Origin: Epinephelus fuscoguttatus
Taxonomy: Eukaryota; Chordata; Actinopteri; Perciformes; Serranidae
Length of the DNA stretch: 64,000 nucleotides
Reading direction: 5' to 3'
Assembly: GCF_011397635.1 (NCBI RefSeq)
Contig: NC_064754.1
Location: 34,588,043 to 34,652,042 of the forward strand
Shown piece by piece: positions 59,801 to 64,000 of this stretch. The number at the start of each line of letters is the position of its first letter. Within the stretch, counting starts at the first letter, position 1. The position numbers and the translations under genes are program-made. Under the pieces are notes generated by a model that saw nothing but the letters and a program-made list of their open reading frames with translations, had not been told where the DNA came from and made no database searches.

Positions 59801-62800
59801 ACAAGATAAGTTGACTGGTTAGCTTACTATGATTTTTATGGTGTTTATGATAGTGCCCCTGCGCAAGTTTGGAGGATGACATATGACTTGCAGATTCTAC
59901 TACAGTCATACGCCGTCTTCCTTTTTCAGCAACAACCTTCTTTTTTTTTTTTTTTTTTTAACTGTGAGCATAAACTTAAGTAATTTGTCAAAAAAAAAAA
60001 AATGGTGAACAGTGTTGTTAATCAAGATTGTCAGGACATGACTCAGAAAAATATGAAATGTAAAAATGTCAAAATACACTGGAGGTGTTTATTTCACTTT
60101 AGCTAAGTTAAAACGGATACTTTACTAGCTAATTGTTACCTCGAACAGTTGTGGCTCACTAGATGGCTTCATGCTAGTAATAGACCCACTCTCCCTAATT
60201 TGTAATCACTATTTATTTGCACATATTTTTTAGTCAAAATCACTGTGATAGAAAGAGGGACAACAAGGCAGCTTTGAGGGATTATGACAGGGAGCAAGCA
60301 GCAGCACCACTGACAGTCAAGGGGCTTCGCAGACACAGACGAGGAGAAATATTAAGTGGCTGAAGAAAAGCTGAGTGACATGTAAATTAATTCCCACAGC
60401 TATATCAGGATTACTGTTTTTAAGTTCTACTCTAAATCTAAAATTTCTTTGCACACATATATATTTATATATATTTCTTAATCTGTATTATTGCAATAGA
60501 AAGAGGCACAAGGCAGCTCTGAGGGATCACAACAAGGAGCAGGCAGCAACACTACTGACAATCAAGAGGCTTCACAGGTGAGGAGAGATATTGATTGGCG
60601 AAAGAAATATTTATAGGATAAGAATGACTTTGAAATTAATTTCCACAGCTATATCAAAACTGCTCTTTTGATTACCTCTCTATATTTAAAATTTCTTTGC
60701 ACATATTTTTTCCTTTTACTCTGTGTTACTGCAATAGAAACAGGGACAAGCTGTACATCAGGCATTTCAGGCATCACGACAGGGAGCAGGCAGCAGCAGC
60801 AGCAGCAGCAGCAGCACTAGTCTCGACTCTCACTTTAAGATTGGAGAAAAAAACGCCCCGGCTGCTTGTATTTCTTTCAACCATTCACAATCGTTCTGGG
60901 TGGTGCCACAGCAACGGTGCGCTTGCAGAAATATTGCTGGGGGAAACAGGTTTTGGTGTAACACGCCCACAAAAATATGGCCTACAGGACGCGCACCATG
61001 GCAGAAAAATGGCTACATCCCCGCAAGATCAAACACCACAGAAGTTAGTAAAGTACTGCTACACAACCGGAGGTGGTAGGGTGGGACTTCAGCGGGTGGC
61101 TCGTTCCGCCCAATGAGAGGCTGATCTATGCAGCGAACTTCCGCCCACTCAGACTACAGCAGCACTGACAACCATTAGGCTTCACAGGTGGGGAGAGGTA
61201 TTAGAATAGAGTAGAAGTATTTGGTTTGGTTCCTTAGCTGCTAAGTAGAAGCATGAATGAATGAGAGAGAATATTTCAATAAATCGTTAAAAAAAAATAG
61301 TCCTCCTCCTGACAATCCGTCGCCCTCACTTCTATAAAGATGGCCATGCCCCTGCCCCCATTCACTGTTTAACCACGTTAACAGTTAAACAGGAAGTCCG
61401 CAGTGGCTGCAGCACTGTACAAATTCCAAAACTGTTTGTCTGCAGTAATTACTTAGGCTCAAAAACACTGGAAAAGAGGTTGCAAAAAATACTCGAGTTA
61501 CCATTTTATGTTCTTGTCTTGTGCATTTTTTCTGTGGGTCAATGTCAATGTCAAATGGGACAGACAGAAATTCCTGCATCAGAAACATTAACTGTTCTTA
61601 TCAACTCCCCAAAATCATTTTGTGCTTTGGCATGGGAAAAATATTCTTCCATTTTGGATCTTTTGGTTTATTTAGTTATTTTGCTTTCAGTGCATTTGTT
61701 TGATGCATCTTTGTCACAATGTTTCTCTTGACCCTCTGCCAGTTTCAGAATAAAGCGAACTCCACCATCATCTACCCGAGTGTTCCCACTGCCCCGGACA
61801 TTAATCACGGCCTCTGCAAATTCCAGCCACTGCCCCCTGAGGATGCTCGGGAGGAACGCCACCTAATAGACTTAATTGCTTGGCCTGAAACTCCACTTTT
61901 GCCAAATCCTTTTCGCCTGGAGGAGACCAGTGATCCAGCTCACAGCACCTTCACCATTCTCCCAAGAAGGGGAGGAGGACAGTGGCGTGTAGGGGATCAG
62001 CTGGAGGTTGTGATCAAAATTTCTGACTTTAAGGGCCGCCCAAAGAAGTCCGGTGGGGACTTCTTACTCGCCCGCCTGAACAACCCGAATCTTGCTGCAG
62101 GTGTGGCTGGGCAAGTCGTGGATCACCTCAATGGCAGCTATTCTGCTGTGTTGTCTTTACTCTGGGAAGGAAGAGCACAGGTTGAGGTAATGCTAAAAAC
62201 TGTCATGATACATGTGATTACTGTAGGTGTTTTTTATGTACCTTCTAGCTGATTGTTCACTAAGCCCCACCCCTAGTCACTGTTGCTACGCCTGTTGCTT
62301 TCACTTCTTGCACAGCATACATGCAGTAGTGAGTGCTGTAGGGATGACGTTTTTCTGTAGGCCAACAGAGACATTAACATTGCCCTGGTTCCCTCTACAA
62401 AAAGCCAATGGGATTTTTCCATTGGATTTTGGATTTTTGTTTAAAAAAGCACTGTGGCAAACAAAAGTTCATGATACTTACACATTTGTTCAGCAAGATA
62501 ATCTCCACAAATGAACACCATTTTATGATTTTTGAAGCATAGGTGCAATGCCAGAAATAAAAAGCTAATGCTCGATAAATGAACTACACCAGCGTGTTGC
62601 ACAGTTGCACCACTACTACGACAAGGGTGTAAAGATGTTTTTGGCGTGATGACACTCTGTGGTTTCATTTAGCAACTTGTTAGCAACTCCTTGGCGTTGG
62701 AGGTCAGGCTAGGTTGCTACTGGAGGTAGTGAGCTGTTAGCTGTTAATGCTACAATTTGCAGATTAAATTAGAGCAGACAAACAGAACTGCTTCTCTTAA

Positions 62801-63389
62801 TAAACTGATTAGTTGCACTTTCCCACTTGTGTTTTTGATTTTGAAAGGCTACAAACACTTGAAATGCAGAGTATAGGCCTAACCACAGCCACATGCACAC
62901 CTCTTCAATAAGAGGGAAAATCCAAAGTTTGACAGATCTGCTGTGCCTGTCGTCTGATGATCAATCTGGTTTACGAAGACAGAAATCAATATAAATGTGT
63001 CAAACTATGGAGCTTTAAGTATTCACTTTGTCTTTATTAATATAACTGAACATGATTGGACTTGATGAAAACTGTAGTTCTCTATCCAATCAGGTGATGC
63101 TGGTTCACTCTAGTGAGGCTATCACAGTGCTGACCAGGCTGAACGTCGAACAGCCTGACAGGATGCGCTTCCAAAGCACTTTCCGCGCAGGTTCAGTCTC
63201 TGAAACTACCACCTGTAACGTCTGCCTACGTCAACCCCAGTATCCACTGTGCAACTTCACTGACCCCCGTACAGGTGAGCCTTGGTTCTGCTACAAGCCA
63301 AAGAGCCTAAACTGTGATACCAGGATGACTCACGGCACGGAAAGATTCGTACAAGACATCAAGGCAGGGGAGGAGACGCTTTTTCAAAG
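56853..63389 (+). CDS. NXPE family member (neurexophilin and PC-esterase domain), first three coding exons
   Basis: Coding exons: 56853-56954, 61743-62186 and 63094-63389; the introns are GT..AG with phases 0 and 0, and the last visible donor is phase 2. 280 complete codons are visible and the gene runs off the right edge. Residues 1-34 form a type II signal anchor: RRE (8-10), then a hydrophobic stretch 13-27, so the body should lie in the Golgi or endoplasmic reticulum lumen or outside the cell. The neurexophilin-like part shows DPAHSTFTIL (98-107), GGDFLLAR (138-145), LNGSYSAVLSLLWEGRAQVE (163-182) and the diagnostic CNFTDPRTGEPWFCYKPK (235-252). Sequons are seen at N40, N164 and N236. The C-terminal PC-esterase domain, with any catalytic residues, lies outside the window. 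The function of NXPE proteins is poorly known. I cannot decide which numbered fish paralogue this is, although NXPE3-like is most likely. Confidence 0.9.
57231..57846. mobile_element. Foldback element, copy B (NXPE intron 1)
   Basis: The left end TCACTCCCCACTCAAATACT and right end ACTTCACGAGATGGGAGTAAG are related in inverse orientation. TTGGTCAGTGACC is at the left and GGCCACTGACCAAAC at the right. The core has AAAGACAATGCATGTAACC, as in copy A at 41700-42228. The two elements are diverged relatives. Confidence 0.6.
58178..59458. mobile_element. hAT-type element in NXPE intron 1
   Basis: The left end CAGGGGCGATTCTAG pairs with CTAGAAACGCCTATG at the right, and GGGTGCTGAGCACCC and GGGTGCTTCAGCACCC lie just inside. 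The flanking 8-mers CAGACCAG and CGGACCAG differ at one base. The body, about 1.28 kb, has no transposase frame. Confidence 0.75.
60252..60835 (+). repeat. Three tandem 240-bp units, each with an exon-like core
   Basis: Cores at 60252-60332, 60500-60577 and from 60738 share the pattern CAATAG|A AAG AGG.. and encode KRDNKAALRDYDREQAA, KRHKAALRDHNKEQAATLL and NRDKLYIRHFRHHDREQAA. The second core is bounded by a good acceptor (TTGCAATAG) and donor (CACAG|GTGAGG), with length 78 and equal phases. The spacers between cores are also alike (AATTTCCACAGCTATATCA, AAAATTTCTTTGCACA). The third is extended by a CAG run and then split by an insertion at 60836-61157. The phases do not fit the phase 0 NXPE intron, so these are probably not NXPE exons. 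Confidence 0.6.
60836..61157. mobile_element. Insertion splitting the third exon-like unit
   Basis: The third unit breaks off after its CAG run. Its 3' part (CAGCAGCACTGACAACC, then AGGCTTCACAGGTGGGGAG) resumes at about 61158. The 0.32 kb between is GC-richer, with words (GCTTGTATTTCTTTCAACCA, CAACGGTGCGCTTGCA) I associate with a common fish repeat. The ends are approximate. Confidence 0.45.
62187..63093 (+). other. NXPE intron 2, no other gene seen
   Basis: The donor GAG|GTAATG and acceptor CAATCAG|GTG bound this intron. The open frames inside it have no splice support or family resemblance. Confidence 0.7.
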
Positions 63390-64000
63390 GTGAGGGGACA
63401 GAGGGACAGGACTGTCCTTTACTGTACTTTTCTAATATACATCAAGTGTTACCTATGTATTTCCTTGTTAGGATGTTTCAGAAGTTTGTAAAGACAGACT
63501 GTTAAGACTGTACAGGTGTTTAAAGTTTGAAAGATAATACAAATCAAACTTATCAGTTCAGATCATACTAGTGGATGGTTTTTGCTGTGATTCATTCATG
63601 TTTTATTGTATTTCATAGCTACATTTTATTTGGGGTGTGGTCTTTTCAGGAACTTTAAGATGCACATTTATTATTCTTTGCAACCTTATAAAGTTGATAG
63701 GGCTAAAATGTTAGCAAACAGTGGCCTGTTTATATCCAGTAGACATGATGCAACATAAGCATTCATTTGTAATTGTGTTAATCAGCAGATGTAAGACCAA
63801 TATTCACTCTTCTTTTAGCTCTTGTTTGGTCTTCACCACACTGGAGGGAAATATCTGTCTTAGTTGCTAAATGCTTCACTGAGTTCACCAGCTAGTTGCC
63901 AACTTTGTCAAAACAATGAGCTGAAAGATGCAATAACGTAACTTCAGAGTTCAGGTGAACTCTGAAGTTACACAATGTATCCCCATACAACAGTCCATGT
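63390..64000 (+). other. NXPE intron 3 (incomplete)
   Basis: It begins with donor AG|GTGAGG. No further NXPE exon appears before the window ends. Confidence 0.7.

Noticed and set aside
60375-60581. 68-codon frame as an NXPE exon
   Set aside because: Its exon-like core is phase 2, but the surrounding NXPE intron is phase 0, so inclusion would break the reading frame.
61719-62252. 177-codon frame as a stand-alone gene
   Set aside because: It contains NXPE exon 2 (61743-62186) with intron read-through at both ends.

Overview
The window looks like nuclear DNA of a ray-finned fish, probably a spiny-rayed (percomorph) species. The coding exons are short, separated by AT-rich introns, and have GT..AG splice sites. 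The gaps are full of fish-type repeats: tRNA-derived SINEs, hAT and Tc1 remnants, foldback elements, and CA, GA, TG and TA microsatellites. The species is inferred; I cannot name it.

Layout. (1) 1-20190, minus strand: the 5' end of prkca (protein kinase C alpha). The first coding exon is at 19777-19943, and everything to its left reads as intron 1 with scattered repeats. One unidentified exon-like open frame lies at 208-491 on the minus strand. (2) 20200-24900: the divergent spacer between prkca and the first apoh gene, including a duplicated AT-rich block. (3) 24949-27808 and 29888-36254, plus strand: two complete, tandem, eight-exon genes for beta-2-glycoprotein I (apolipoprotein H). Each encodes a signal peptide, four sushi domains and the special fifth domain. 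All splice phases agree, giving 365 and 352 residues. (4) 36400-56800: about 20 kb without host exons that I can recognise, made largely of mobile-element debris (L1 tail, SWIM-type gene fragment, SINE, possible Penelope fragment, foldbacks, minisatellites). It also holds one apparently intact DD38E Tc1/mariner transposon at 47042-48656. (5) 56853 to the right edge, plus strand: the first three coding exons of an NXPE-family gene (neurexophilin and PC-esterase domain), which continues beyond the window.

The head-to-head order prkca / apoh matches the human arrangement on chromosome 17. The gene beyond apoh (NXPE) does not: in human it is CEP112. The two apoh products should be secreted plasma glycoproteins that bind anionic lipid. 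PKC alpha is a cytosolic/membrane kinase and the NXPE protein a probable type II membrane glycoprotein. I see no evidence that the three gene families act in one pathway; what they share is position. No bacterial-type operon, CRISPR array or standalone RNA gene was seen.
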